DNA from: an uncultured Gammaproteobacteria bacterium
GTDB taxonomy: Bacteria > Pseudomonadota > Gammaproteobacteria > Arenicellales > JAANXG01
DNA: 64,000 nucleotides
NCBI GenBank assembly: GCA_947259175.1
Contig: CAMYKW010000002.1
Location: 93,254-157,253 of the forward strand
Reading direction: 5' to 3'
Position 1 is the stretch's first letter, and each line of letters begins with the position of its first letter. Both the position numbers and the translations under genes were made by a program. The notes under the pieces are model-generated. The model worked only from the letters and a program-made list of their open reading frames with translations, was not told where the DNA came from and made no database searches. This document shows, one piece after another, positions 17,261 to 25,647 of this stretch.

Positions 17261-19558
17261 ATGGGAACAGGCCTGGCAAGCTGGGTAATTCGTTACCGTT
17301 ACGCCGTCATTTTTGCCACGCTACTGTTTGTCGCAGCCGCAGCCAGCGGGATGCGCTTTCTCACGTTCACGACCGACTACCGGGCTTTTTTCAGCGCCGA
17401 CAATCCGCAACTCAAGAACTTTGAGGCGATTCAGAATACCTACGCAAAGTACGACAACCTGTTGTTCGTACTGGCGCCGGAAGACGCGCAGGTATTTTCT
17501 CCACATACCTTGTCCGCTATTGAGTGGTTAACCGAGCAGGCGTGGAAGATTCCGTACTCTTCGCGGGTGGATTCGTTGTCAAATTTTCAATACACCCACG
17601 CCGAGGGCGATGAATTAATCGTTGGAGACCTGTTTGAAGATGCACAGAATTTGAGCGATGCCGATATCCGGGATATCAAGGACATCGCGCTTGCCGAACC
17701 TTTGCTGCGCAATCGGCTGGTCCCGGACCGGGGGCACGTGACCGGAGTCAACGTTACGGTACAGCTGCCAGGTGAGCGGCTCAACCAGGAGGTGCCCGAG
17801 ACTGCAAATTACGGCCGCCGGCTCGCGGCTGAGTTTCGGCAGCGGTATCCCGATATAGATGTTCACCTTACCGGGATCGTGATGATGAACGTATCGTTTC
17901 CGGAGGCGTCGCAGCATGATCTACGCACCCTGGTTCCGTTCATGTTCGCGGTCGTGATTGTGACACTTTGGCTCCTGGTTCGTTCCATCTCCGGTACCCT
18001 GGGTACGGTGATGGTGATTGGATTTTCCATCGTCAGCGCCATGGGACTGGCGGGTTGGATGGGAATCAAGCTGACCGGACCGTCCGCGGCGTCGCCGACG
18101 ATTATCCTGACTCTGGCGGTGGCCGACTGTGTCCATGTTTTGACTAATTTCGTGCACGCGATGCGACAGGGAACCGGCCGCCGGGAAGCGATGCAGGAAA
18201 GCCTGCGTATCAACCTGCAGCCCATATTCATCACTTCGCTGACTACCGCCGTCGGATTTTTGAGTATGAATTTCAGCGATGTGCCGCCGTTTCGCGATCT
18301 GGGAAATATCGTTGCATTAGGCGTCGGCCTGGCGTTCGTTTATTCGGTTACATTCCTGCCCGCTTTCATGAACGTGGTTCCGGTCCACGTGCAGCCGCAA
18401 AAGACCCACGGCAGCCGGATCATGGAGCGATTCGCTGAATTTGTGGTGAGCCGGCGTACGGCTCTGTTGTGGAGCGTCGGGCCGTTGATGCTGCTGTTGA
18501 TCGCCTTTATCCCCAAGAACGAACTCAACGATGAGTTCGTCAAGTATTTCGATGAGACCATCGAATTCCGGCGCGCTACCGATTTCACCACCGGCAACCT
18601 GACCGGTATCTATACGATTCAGTTTTCTCTGGAGTCCGGGGAATCCGGTGGATTGGCGCGGCCCGATTTTCTTTCGGCGGTGGAGCGATTTAGCCAGTGG
18701 TTTCGCGCGCAACCGGAGGTCATTCATGTCAATACCCTGACCGACACATTTATGAGATTGAATAAGAATCTCCATGGCGACGATTCGGCCTGGTATCGCG
18801 TCCCTCAGCAGCGTGAACTCGCGGCGCAATACCTGTTGCTGTACGAGATGTCATTGCCCTATGGCCTGGATCTCAACGACCAGGTCAATGTGGACAAATC
18901 GTCACTGCGCATGGTGGTCACCACCAAGAGCCTTTCAACCAGGGCGACACTCGACCTCGAGCGCCGCGCCCGTGAGTGGCTGGCGGGGAATGCGCCCGCT
19001 TCCATGCATGGCGCGCGGGGGTCCAGCCCCAATATCATGTTTGCGCACATCACGGAACGGAATATCCGCAGCATGCTGGTGGGCACGACTTTCGCGTTTA
19101 TCGCCATATCCCTGATCCTGGTGCTGGCGCTCCGTTCGGTCAAAATGGGCTTGATCAGCATGCTCCCCAACCTCGTGCCGGCGGCGCTGGCCTTCGGCCT
19201 GTGGGGGCTCATGGTGGGCCAGGTGGGCCTGTCGATCTCCATTGTCACCGCGATGACCCTGGGGATCGTGGTCGACGACACCGTCCACTTTCTGAGCAAA
19301 TACACCCGCGCCAGCCGCGAGGGGAACATGAGCGCGCAGGACGCCGTGCGCTACGCGTTCTCCACTGTGGGCATGGCGCTCTGGGTGACCTCGGTGGTTT
19401 TGGTGGCGGGCTTTCTGGTGCTGTCGCAATCGGCGTTTCAAGTGAATTCCGGGATGGGCTTGTTGACCGCGATCACCATCAGCTTCGCATTGATCGCCGA
19501 TTTCCTGTTTTTACCGCCGTTACTTATGTTGATCGAGGAAAGAGCCCAGAAAGTGTGA
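17261..19558 (+). CDS. RND/MMPL-family transporter
   Basis: 765-residue membrane protein with the two-fold RND layout: a transmembrane helix near residues 12-32, a large periplasmic loop, five helices around 215-380, a second anchor helix (~410-430), a second loop, and five more helices at about 610-750. Acidic residues in membrane helices (VADCVHVLTNF and GIVVDDTVHF) are the expected proton-relay positions. This short single-gene type resembles the HAE3/MMPL group that moves lipids or hydrophobic compounds rather than AcrB-type drug pumps. There is no adjacent membrane-fusion or outer-membrane partner. Start ATG 17261 is chosen because the membrane helix follows directly. Confidence 0.88.
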   Translation: MGTGLASWVIRYRYAVIFATLLFVAAAASGMRFLTFTTDYRAFFSADNPQLKNFEAIQNTYAKYDNLLFVLAPEDAQVFSPHTLSAIEWLTEQAWKIPYSSRVDSLSNFQYTHAEGDELIVGDLFEDAQNLSDADIRDIKDIALAEPLLRNRLVPDRGHVTGVNVTVQLPGERLNQEVPETANYGRRLAAEFRQRYPDIDVHLTGIVMMNVSFPEASQHDLRTLVPFMFAVVIVTLWLLVRSISGTLGTVMVIGFSIVSAMGLAGWMGIKLTGPSAASPTIILTLAVADCVHVLTNFVHAMRQGTGRREAMQESLRINLQPIFITSLTTAVGFLSMNFSDVPPFRDLGNIVALGVGLAFVYSVTFLPAFMNVVPVHVQPQKTHGSRIMERFAEFVVSRRTALLWSVGPLMLLLIAFIPKNELNDEFVKYFDETIEFRRATDFTTGNLTGIYTIQFSLESGESGGLARPDFLSAVERFSQWFRAQPEVIHVNTLTDTFMRLNKNLHGDDSAWYRVPQQRELAAQYLLLYEMSLPYGLDLNDQVNVDKSSLRMVVTTKSLSTRATLDLERRAREWLAGNAPASMHGARGSSPNIMFAHITERNIRSMLVGTTFAFIAISLILVLALRSVKMGLISMLPNLVPAALAFGLWGLMVGQVGLSISIVTAMTLGIVVDDTVHFLSKYTRASREGNMSAQDAVRYAFSTVGMALWVTSVVLVAGFLVLSQSAFQVNSGMGLLTAITISFALIADFLFLPPLLMLIEERAQKV

Positions 19559-19706
19559 TCATTATGCCATCACAACGGTGTTATTGGGGAGATATATGAG
19601 ATCTATTCCCACTTTAACCTGTTAATGCGTGAATAGACATGTCAGTCTGACTTATCGAGAAATAATCGCACAAGTGGGTATTATAGATCATATATCGGTT
19701 AAAAAG

Positions 19707-19721
19707 TTACCATAGTGGTAA
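19707..19721. promoter_or_regulatory. Inverted repeat at the aldolase start
   Basis: TTACCA and TGGTAA flank a TAG centre, ending two bases before the ATG at 19724. The surrounding 19559-19723 leader is clearly AT-richer than its neighbours and no good Shine-Dalgarno is visible. It could act as an operator or as a start-site hairpin. Confidence 0.35.
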
Positions 19722-19723
19722 TA

Positions 19724-20305
19724 ATGACTACGTTATCTCGAGAATTGACCCGATATTACCAGTTGCTTCGTTTGCGTGGACTGAACGATTCCCACAGCGG
19801 CAACGCATCCGCGCGCGACGCGGACGGCCTGTGGATCACTCCCACCGGGGCTTGCGCCGACAACTTGCAGAGCTGGCAACTGGTCCGCTGTGCGCTGGGT
19901 GGGGGCGACTGTCCGCGGGCGTCTGCGGATCTTGCCCTGCACCGCGCGGTGTACCAGCGCAACCCCAGGGCGCGCGCGGTCCTGCATGCGCACGGCAGCT
20001 ATGCCGTGGCCTTGACCTTGGATGGGCGGGATTACGCGCCGCCGGATCTGGAGGGCGGGTTGTACTTTCCGCGCGTGCCGGTGATCGACCTGGCGTATGA
20101 AAAGTACTTTGTCGAATCGCCCGAGCGGGTCGGAAAGGCGCTGAGCAAGTATCCCGTGGCGATCGTACGCGGACACGGCATGTACGCCTGGGGTGAGGAC
20201 CTCGAGCAGGCGTACAAATGGTTGTGCTCCCTGGAGCTGTCGGCGACCGTCGGGTATCAAGCGGCGCGCGCGGGCACGCTGTTGGCGCTCAAACCGCAGG
20301 ATTGA
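19724..20305 (+). CDS. Class II aldolase/adducin family protein
   Basis: 193-residue cytoplasmic protein of the zinc-dependent class II aldolase fold (fuculose-phosphate aldolase, ribulose-phosphate epimerase and methylthioribulose-phosphate dehydratase relatives). Visible motifs: DSHSGNASAR near residue 25 (phosphate loop), the metal-binding HAHGSYAV near 88-95 and RGHGMYAWGEDLEQA near 147-161, which supplies the third metal histidine. The sugar-phosphate substrate cannot be told from sequence. The absence of nearby methionine-salvage genes argues weakly against a methylthioribulose role, but does not exclude it. It ends 2 bases before the stop codon of the convergent glycosyltransferase-like gene. 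Confidence 0.85.
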   Translation: MTTLSRELTRYYQLLRLRGLNDSHSGNASARDADGLWITPTGACADNLQSWQLVRCALGGGDCPRASADLALHRAVYQRNPRARAVLHAHGSYAVALTLDGRDYAPPDLEGGLYFPRVPVIDLAYEKYFVESPERVGKALSKYPVAIVRGHGMYAWGEDLEQAYKWLCSLELSATVGYQAARAGTLLALKPQD

Positions 20306-20307
20306 TA

Positions 20308-20949
20308 TCAATCGCCGGGTTGGCACGCCGCCAGCAATTCGCGCAACGGCGGGAATTCGCGGCACACCTGTTCGATGTCGACCCAGGTATCCAGGTCGAC
20401 CAACACCGGCAGTTGCTGAAATCTGATGCCCAGTGCTTCGGCGCGGGTCAATGTGCTCCGCAGGACCGTGTCATCGCCCCAGTCGATATTCTCGAACAAA
20501 GACGAGTGCGGGCGTTGCAAACCGATAAGATAGTACCCCCCATCCCGGCTTGGCCCGATAATGTCTGCGCCCGCGCGCAAGGCCCGGTTGGCGGACATCA
20601 AAGTCCCCGGGGCGCAATGCGGTACGTCACACCCCATCACCGCTCCCGGGCAGGCGGATGCCAAAGCCGCATACATCTTGGCCCCCAAATCCCCGCTAAC
20701 CTGTCGCTTGACGGTGATGCGCCGTTTTCGGCCCAGATCCCGGAACAAAGCATGGTGTTCCGTGGGCCATACGTGCAGGTATACCGGACCGCGCCAGGCG
20801 GACAACGCGAGTTCCGCGGTGCGCTCGATGCACCAGGCGGCAATCTGCGCCGCCTGCTGCCCCGAGCAGCGCGGCTGCAAACGCGTCTTAACCCGCCCCG
20901 GCAGGGGCGTCTTGGCGAACAGATGTAGCGCGGGCGCCGTCGTCGTCAC
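20308..20949 (-). CDS. TIGR04282/DUF2064-type glycosyltransferase-like protein
   Basis: 213-residue soluble protein of the CofC/MobA-like nucleotidyltransferase fold: LHLFAKTPLPGRVKTRL at the N terminus, MGCDVPHCAPGTLMSANRAL, then IIGPSRDGGYYLIGL and LVDLDTWVDIEQ. This matches the family called 'transferase 1, rSAM/selenodomain-associated', often next to a radical-SAM protein of arsenosugar synthesis. No radical-SAM gene or arsenic methyltransferase is present in this window. GTG start at 20949. It lies 3 bases downstream of the family-2 glycosyltransferase gene on the same strand. Confidence 0.85.
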   Translation of the reverse strand: MTTTAPALHLFAKTPLPGRVKTRLQPRCSGQQAAQIAAWCIERTAELALSAWRGPVYLHVWPTEHHALFRDLGRKRRITVKRQVSGDLGAKMYAALASACPGAVMGCDVPHCAPGTLMSANRALRAGADIIGPSRDGGYYLIGLQRPHSSLFENIDWGDDTVLRSTLTRAEALGIRFQQLPVLVDLDTWVDIEQVCREFPPLRELLAACQPGD

Positions 20950-20952
20950 CGC

Positions 20953-21678
20953 TCAGCGAACATCGCGATATCGGGCGGCAAGCCGGCTCGGTGAGACGCC
21001 CACCCAGTACAACAGCCTGTTGCACCACATGTGTCCGATGGTGGTGAACACCCCCTGAGCCTGCCAGCGGCGGGCGGCGGTCGTCACCGGCGTTTGTATG
21101 CGGTACGGCCGGGAGATGTGTTTCAGGCGCCGGCTCAGAGCGATGTCCTCCATCAGCGGGATTCGGGGGTAGCCGCCGATCTGCTGAAAAATGTCCCGGC
21201 GCACGAATATCGCCTGGTCGCCGGTGGCGATGCCCGTCAGCGCCGATCGCTGGTTCATGAACCATGCAATCAGCCGCATAACGCCGCCGGGCACGTCGAA
21301 CTTCACGTCAAACCGCCCCCATGCCCGGCCGCTGTGGTAAGCGGCGGTCAGACCCGACAGCGCATCCACCGGCAGCCGCGTATCAGCGTGCAGGAACACC
21401 AGCATATCGGAGCGTGACAGTGCTGCGCCCTGGTTCATTTGCTGGGCGCGTCCGGGACCACTGGTGATGACGCGCACGGTGGCGGCTTGCGGCGCATTTT
21501 CCGCGCGCGCGGCGATCTCGCTGAGTTTGTCGAACGTCCCATCGTTGCTGCCCCCATCCACGAAGATTATGTCTGAGATTCCCTGCACTGTGGCCAGTTG
21601 CTCCGACAGGTCCTGCACCAATGGCGCCTCGTTCAGAACGGGAATAATGATCGAACAGCTGGGCGTCGTCTCACTCAT
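20953..21678 (-). CDS. TIGR04283-type family 2 glycosyltransferase
   Basis: 241 residues with the GT-A signature: CSIIIPVLNEAPLVQDL, FVDGGSNDGTFDKL (nucleotide-binding Asp) and FLHADTRLP (DxD-like metal site). A short acceptor half follows, with LMEDIALSRRLK, the usual ED of family 2 enzymes. This is 'transferase 2, rSAM/selenodomain-associated', normally paired with the TIGR04282 protein, as here. No transmembrane domain, so probably peripheral or cytoplasmic. Its start overlaps the small membrane protein gene by 8 bases. The acceptor is unknown. Confidence 0.87.
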   Translation of the reverse strand: MSETTPSCSIIIPVLNEAPLVQDLSEQLATVQGISDIIFVDGGSNDGTFDKLSEIAARAENAPQAATVRVITSGPGRAQQMNQGAALSRSDMLVFLHADTRLPVDALSGLTAAYHSGRAWGRFDVKFDVPGGVMRLIAWFMNQRSALTGIATGDQAIFVRRDIFQQIGGYPRIPLMEDIALSRRLKHISRPYRIQTPVTTAARRWQAQGVFTTIGHMWCNRLLYWVGVSPSRLAARYRDVR

Positions 21679-21910
21679 CGACGGAATGACGGCGCGCGCG
21701 CGAAAGCGAGCGCAACGCCTTGAGGAGTATCAATACCGGTCCCGCCCCGTGCAGGGCGAGATCGAAGATATCGATGCCGCGATGCAAGGTCCCGGCCTGC
21801 CACATCTTCAGCTTTTCCCAAAGATGTGGTTCCGGTGAAAACGGCGCGAGCGCCAGCGCCAAACCGCCAATGATCACGACGGCCCAGGGAAATTGATCAA
21901 GCCACTTCAT
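21671..21910 (-). CDS. Small membrane protein of unknown function
   Basis: 79 residues: one hydrophobic helix (about 9-25, AVVIIGGLALALAPF), then the motif PEPHLWEKLKMWQAGTLHRGIDIFDLALHGAGPVLILLKALR with a second hydrophobic patch. Very similar short proteins occur in many proteobacteria under the misleading label 'RND transporter'; it is far too short to be one. It is the first gene of a three-gene minus-strand set with the two glycosyltransferase-like proteins, overlapping the next gene by 8 bases. A role in membrane anchoring of that pair is only a guess. Confidence 0.75.
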   Translation of the reverse strand: MKWLDQFPWAVVIIGGLALALAPFSPEPHLWEKLKMWQAGTLHRGIDIFDLALHGAGPVLILLKALRSLSRARRHSVDE

Positions 21911-21947
21911 GCAGTGTCCTCATGGTTGCTGCTGCATCGGCTTACGC

Positions 21948-21964
21948 CCGGGGACACGCCCCGG
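21948..21964 (-). terminator. GC-rich hairpin downstream of argG
   Basis: CCGGGG and CCCCGG with a five-base loop lie 55 bases beyond the argG stop. No T-run follows on the minus strand, so termination would be weak or Rho-assisted. Confidence 0.3.
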
Positions 21965-22018
21965 ACGGCACGCCAAGTCTCAAGTGCGGGGATGCAAGCG
22001 CATGCCTCGGCGCAGCGA

Positions 22019-23230
22019 TCAGCGGCGCAGACGCGCGGCGATTCGCATGCGCAAGGCATTGAGCTTGATGAAACCCGCGGCGTCGGTTTGGTCGTAGGTC
22101 CCGGCGTCGTCCTCGAATGTCGCAGTGCGTTCATCGAACAACGAATCACTGTCGGACTGACGGCCGACCACAGTCACATTGCCTTTGCACAGCTTTAACC
22201 GCACTTTGCCGTTTACAGTCGCTTGCGAAGCATCGATCATCTGTTGCAGCATTTCGCGTTCCGGGCTCCACCAATAGCCGTTATAGATCAGACTCGCGTA
22301 TCGCGGCATCAGCTCGTCTTTGAGGTGGGCGACCTCCCGGTCGAGGGTTAACGACTCCATCGCCCGGTGCGCCTTGAGCAGGATGGTGCCTCCCGGCGTC
22401 TCGTAACATCCCCTTGATTTCATGCCGACATATCGATTTTCGACAATATCGGCACGCCCGATGCCGTGTCGACTGCCCATCTCATTGAGCCGCAACACCA
22501 CCGCCGCCGGAGACAGCGCCTCGCCGTCAATGGCGATGACGTCGCCGCTTCGGAAGTCCAGTTCCACGTACTCAGGTCTTTCAGGCGCCGCATCTAGCGT
22601 TACCGTCCAACGCCACATGTCCTCACTCGGCTCCGTCCAAGGGTTCTCCAATTGTCCGCCTTCGTAGGAGATGTGGAGCAGATTGGCGTCCATTGAGTAT
22701 TGCGATCCGCCGGACGGATTTTTTTCCACCGGGATCCCGTGGGTATCGGCGTAGGCCACCAGTTTTTCCCGCGAATTGAGATCCCATTCCCGCCACGGCG
22801 CGATGATTTTAATGTCGGGATTCAGGGCGTAGGCGCCGAGCTCGAAACGAACCTGATCGTTGCCCTTGCCGGTGGCGCCGTGGCTAATGGCGTCCGCCGA
22901 GGTGTGAGCCGCAATCTCAATCAAGCGTTTGGCGATCAGCGGCCGTGCAATGGAGGTGCCAAGCAAGTATTCGCCTTCATACAATGCATTGGCGCGAAAC
23001 ATCGGGAACACGAAATCTCGCGCAAATTCTTCCTTGAGATCTTCGATGAAGATCTCCGTGGTGCCGAACTGTTCAGCCTTGGCGCGAGCCGGTTCGATCT
23101 CTTCACCCTGTCCGATGTCCGCCGTGAACGTCACCACGTCACAGCGATACGTGTCTTTAAGCCATTTGAGGATGATCGAAGTATCCAGTCCGCCGGAATA
23201 GGCGAGTACAACTTTTTTAACCGAGGACAT
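22019..23230 (-). CDS. argG: Argininosuccinate synthase
   Basis: 403-residue ATP-dependent ligase joining citrulline and aspartate. The N-terminal ATP pyrophosphatase motif is [15 protein letters not shown]; other family blocks are [36 protein letters not shown] and [24 protein letters not shown]. Length is typical of the short (about 400) form. It is divergent from argD-argF with 276 bases between starts, so all three arginine enzymes may share a control region. I could not see a convincing ArgR box there. Confidence 0.97.
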   Translation of the reverse strand: MSSVKKVVLAYSGGLDTSIILKWLKDTYRCDVVTFTADIGQGEEIEPARAKAEQFGTTEIFIEDLKEEFARDFVFPMFRANALYEGEYLLGTSIARPLIAKRLIEIAAHTSADAISHGATGKGNDQVRFELGAYALNPDIKIIAPWREWDLNSREKLVAYADTHGIPVEKNPSGGSQYSMDANLLHISYEGGQLENPWTEPSEDMWRWTVTLDAAPERPEYVELDFRSGDVIAIDGEALSPAAVVLRLNEMGSRHGIGRADIVENRYVGMKSRGCYETPGGTILLKAHRAMESLTLDREVAHLKDELMPRYASLIYNGYWWSPEREMLQQMIDASQATVNGKVRLKLCKGNVTVVGRQSDSDSLFDERTATFEDDAGTYDQTDAAGFIKLNALRMRIAARLRR

Positions 23231-23476
23231 CGCTTTGTCCGCACCATACGCTTGAAAAGCAGGCCGTGTATCATCTTTGTAACACGGCGTTAGGTCAAGG
23301 AATTGTGGGGCCGGCTCGATTCGCGACGGCCGGACGTATTCCCCGCCTGCCGATTAAGACACCAGCGGGCCGGTGGATGGGCGTGCGGTCCGAGCGCTGC
23401 GGTATCGGATAACCACTGGTTGTCTGATGCTTGGCACTAGTGGTAGAAGAGTTTAGACTTATTGTTTTGTCATACT

Positions 23477-23497
23477 GGCGCCCGCATCCTGGGCGCC
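23477..23497 (+). promoter_or_regulatory. Hairpin just before argD
   Basis: GGCGCCC and GGGCGCC form a perfect 7-bp stem with a 7-base loop, followed by TTTGCGTTT and then the ATG at 23507. It would cover the ribosome-binding zone of that start codon. It could be a translational control hairpin, an attenuator, or a sign that translation starts at the next ATG (23531). Confidence 0.4.
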
Positions 23498-23506
23498 TTT
23501 GCGTTT

Positions 23507-24697
23507 ATGGAAGCCGCTAATCACTACCTTATGCAGACGTACCTTCGTTCGTCCGTGAGCTTCGAGCGCGGCCGCGGACCGTGGCTGTGGGACACGGAGG
23601 GGAAACAGTATCTGGATGCGTTGTCCGGAGTCGCGGTGGCGATCCTCGGGCACGCGCATCCCCGCGTTGCCGAGGCCATCGCAGACCAGGCGAGTACTTT
23701 GTTGCACACGTCCAATCTGTACGATATACCCCTGCAACGACAGTTGGGCGAGCGGTTGTGCCGGGTGTCAGGTATGGAGAGGGCGTTCTTTTGCAACTCC
23801 GGCGCCGAGGCCAATGAAGCCGCGATCAAGATCGCGCGCCGTTTCGGGCATCAGAAGGGTATCGATACGCCGGCGATAATTGTGACCGATGGCGCATTTC
23901 ACGGACGCACCCTGGCGACCCTGTCCGCCACCGGCAATCGTAAAGTCCAGGCGGGTTTTGAGCCCTTGGTGGCTGGTTTTAAACGCGTACCGTTTAATGA
24001 CCTCGACTCGGTCAGGCAATTGAGTCAGATCGCCCAGGACGTAGTGGCCGTCTTCGTGGAACCGATCCAGGGGGAAGGTGGCATCAAGGTCCCCGATAGC
24101 GGTTACCTGCGCGGGCTCAGAGAGCTGTGCGACGCCAACGACTGGTTACTCGTGGTGGACGAAATCCAGACCGGCATGTGCCGCACCGGCGACTGGTTCG
24201 CCTTCCAGCACGAAGGCATTGAACCTGATGTGGTTACGGTGGCGAAGGCCCTCGGTAACGGGGTTCCGGTGGGCGCATGCCTCGCCCGCGGCCGCGCGGC
24301 GGAGGTTCTGGTGCCCGGTTCGCATGGCTCAACGTTTGGCGGCAACCCCCTCGCGTGCCGGGCCGGCGTGACCGTGCTCGATGTCCTCGAGCGGGGCCGG
24401 CTGGCGGAACGGGCGGCGGCGCTGGGCCGCCGTATGCTTGATGGTCTGGAGCAGCGGGTGTCCGGGCTTGACTCCGTGTGCGAGGTACGCGGACGGGGAC
24501 TGATGATCGGCGTGGAGTTCGACCGTCCCGCCGGTGAACTGGTGACGCTTGCCTTGAAAGAACGCTTACTGGTCAACGTCACCGCCGTAAACGTATTAAG
24601 ATTGTTACCGCCTCTGATATTAGCCGACGAGGAGGCCGACATCGTGTTGGACAGAGTGACGGCGGTGATCGAACGCTTCGACAAGGGTCAGGGTTAG
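23507..24697 (+). CDS. argD: Acetylornithine aminotransferase
   Basis: 396-residue PLP-dependent class III aminotransferase converting N-acetylglutamate semialdehyde to N-acetylornithine (often also succinyl-DAP in lysine synthesis). Motifs: NSGAEANEAAIKIARRFG, TDGAFHGRTLATLSATGN, VVDEIQTGMCRTGDWFAFQ and the PLP lysine in TVAKALGNGVPVGA. The start is uncertain: ATG 23507 gives MEAANHYLMQTYLRSSV, comparable with relatives; ATG 23531 (MQTYLR) would avoid the hairpin. Its stop overlaps the argF GTG by one base. Confidence 0.95.
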   Translation: MEAANHYLMQTYLRSSVSFERGRGPWLWDTEGKQYLDALSGVAVAILGHAHPRVAEAIADQASTLLHTSNLYDIPLQRQLGERLCRVSGMERAFFCNSGAEANEAAIKIARRFGHQKGIDTPAIIVTDGAFHGRTLATLSATGNRKVQAGFEPLVAGFKRVPFNDLDSVRQLSQIAQDVVAVFVEPIQGEGGIKVPDSGYLRGLRELCDANDWLLVVDEIQTGMCRTGDWFAFQHEGIEPDVVTVAKALGNGVPVGACLARGRAAEVLVPGSHGSTFGGNPLACRAGVTVLDVLERGRLAERAAALGRRMLDGLEQRVSGLDSVCEVRGRGLMIGVEFDRPAGELVTLALKERLLVNVTAVNVLRLLPPLILADEEADIVLDRVTAVIERFDKGQG

Positions 24698-25608
24698 TGA
24701 CGGTGCGGCATTTTCTAAGCTTGTTGGATCTTGGCGCCGACGAATTGCGTGCCTTGATTCATCGCGGTGTGGAGATCAAGCAGGCGATGCGGGCGGGACA
24801 AGCCTATCACCCGCTCAGCAACCGAACCCTGGCGATGATCTTCGATAAGTCGTCCACACGCACGCGTATCTCGTTCGAAGTGGCGATGACGCAGTTCGGC
24901 GGTAACGCCATTTTTCTCTCACCAGGAAGTACCCAACTGGGTCGCGGCGAGCCGATCGAGGATACTGCACGGGTGATGTCGGGCATGGTGGATGCGGTGG
25001 TGATTCGCACATCCAGCCATTCCATGGTCGAGACGTTCGCGGCTCATGCGCAGATTCCGGTAATCAACGGGCTCACGGATCGTTTCCATCCATGCCAGTT
25101 GCTCGCCGATGTGCAGACCTATTTCGAGTTGCGCGGTGATATCCGCGGCCGTCGGGTCGCTTGGGTGGGAGACGGCAACAACGTGTGCCATTCCTGGATC
25201 AATGCCGCGAGGCGGTTCGATTTCGTGCTTACCGTCGCCACGCCGAACGGGTATCGTCCGGACGCATCCCTGGTAGACACGGCCGGGGACGCGGTCACAT
25301 TGACCGACGATCCTCTCACGGCGGCGCAAGACGCAGATATCGTCGTTACCGACACCTGGGCCAGCATGGGTCAGGAGAGCGAGAAGGAGCGGCGTTCGGC
25401 GGTTTTTGAGCCCTACCGGGTCGATGCGCAGCTGATGCGGCGGGCCGCGTCCGATGCTGTGTTCATGCACTGCCTGCCTGCGTATCGCGGTCATGAAGTG
25501 ACCGCGGATGTTATCGATGGACCGCAGAGTGTCGTCTGGGCGCAGGCCGAAAATCGATTGCATGCGCAAAAAGCACTGCTGGAATTTCTGCTCGTCGCTC
25601 AAAAATGA
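24697..25608 (+). CDS. argF: Ornithine carbamoyltransferase
   Basis: 303-residue cytoplasmic enzyme making citrulline. Carbamoyl-phosphate motif SSTRTRISFEVAMTQFGG, FHPCQLLADVQT, the aspartate-family block VVTDTWASMGQE and the ornithine-site loop VFMHCLPAYRGHEV are all present. The GTG start overlaps the argD stop (TAGTG), so the two are translationally coupled. Together with argG and argH in this window, it covers the end of arginine synthesis. Confidence 0.97.
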   Translation: MTVRHFLSLLDLGADELRALIHRGVEIKQAMRAGQAYHPLSNRTLAMIFDKSSTRTRISFEVAMTQFGGNAIFLSPGSTQLGRGEPIEDTARVMSGMVDAVVIRTSSHSMVETFAAHAQIPVINGLTDRFHPCQLLADVQTYFELRGDIRGRRVAWVGDGNNVCHSWINAARRFDFVLTVATPNGYRPDASLVDTAGDAVTLTDDPLTAAQDADIVVTDTWASMGQESEKERRSAVFEPYRVDAQLMRRAASDAVFMHCLPAYRGHEVTADVIDGPQSVVWAQAENRLHAQKALLEFLLVAQK

Positions 25609-25647
25609 CGGTTGTCGCTTGATTCTACTGTGGTTAACGTAACGGTT

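Noticed and set aside
23231-23506. Search for ArgR boxes between argG and argD
   Set aside because: No AT-rich 18-bp palindrome of the ArgR type could be seen; only the GC hairpin was found.
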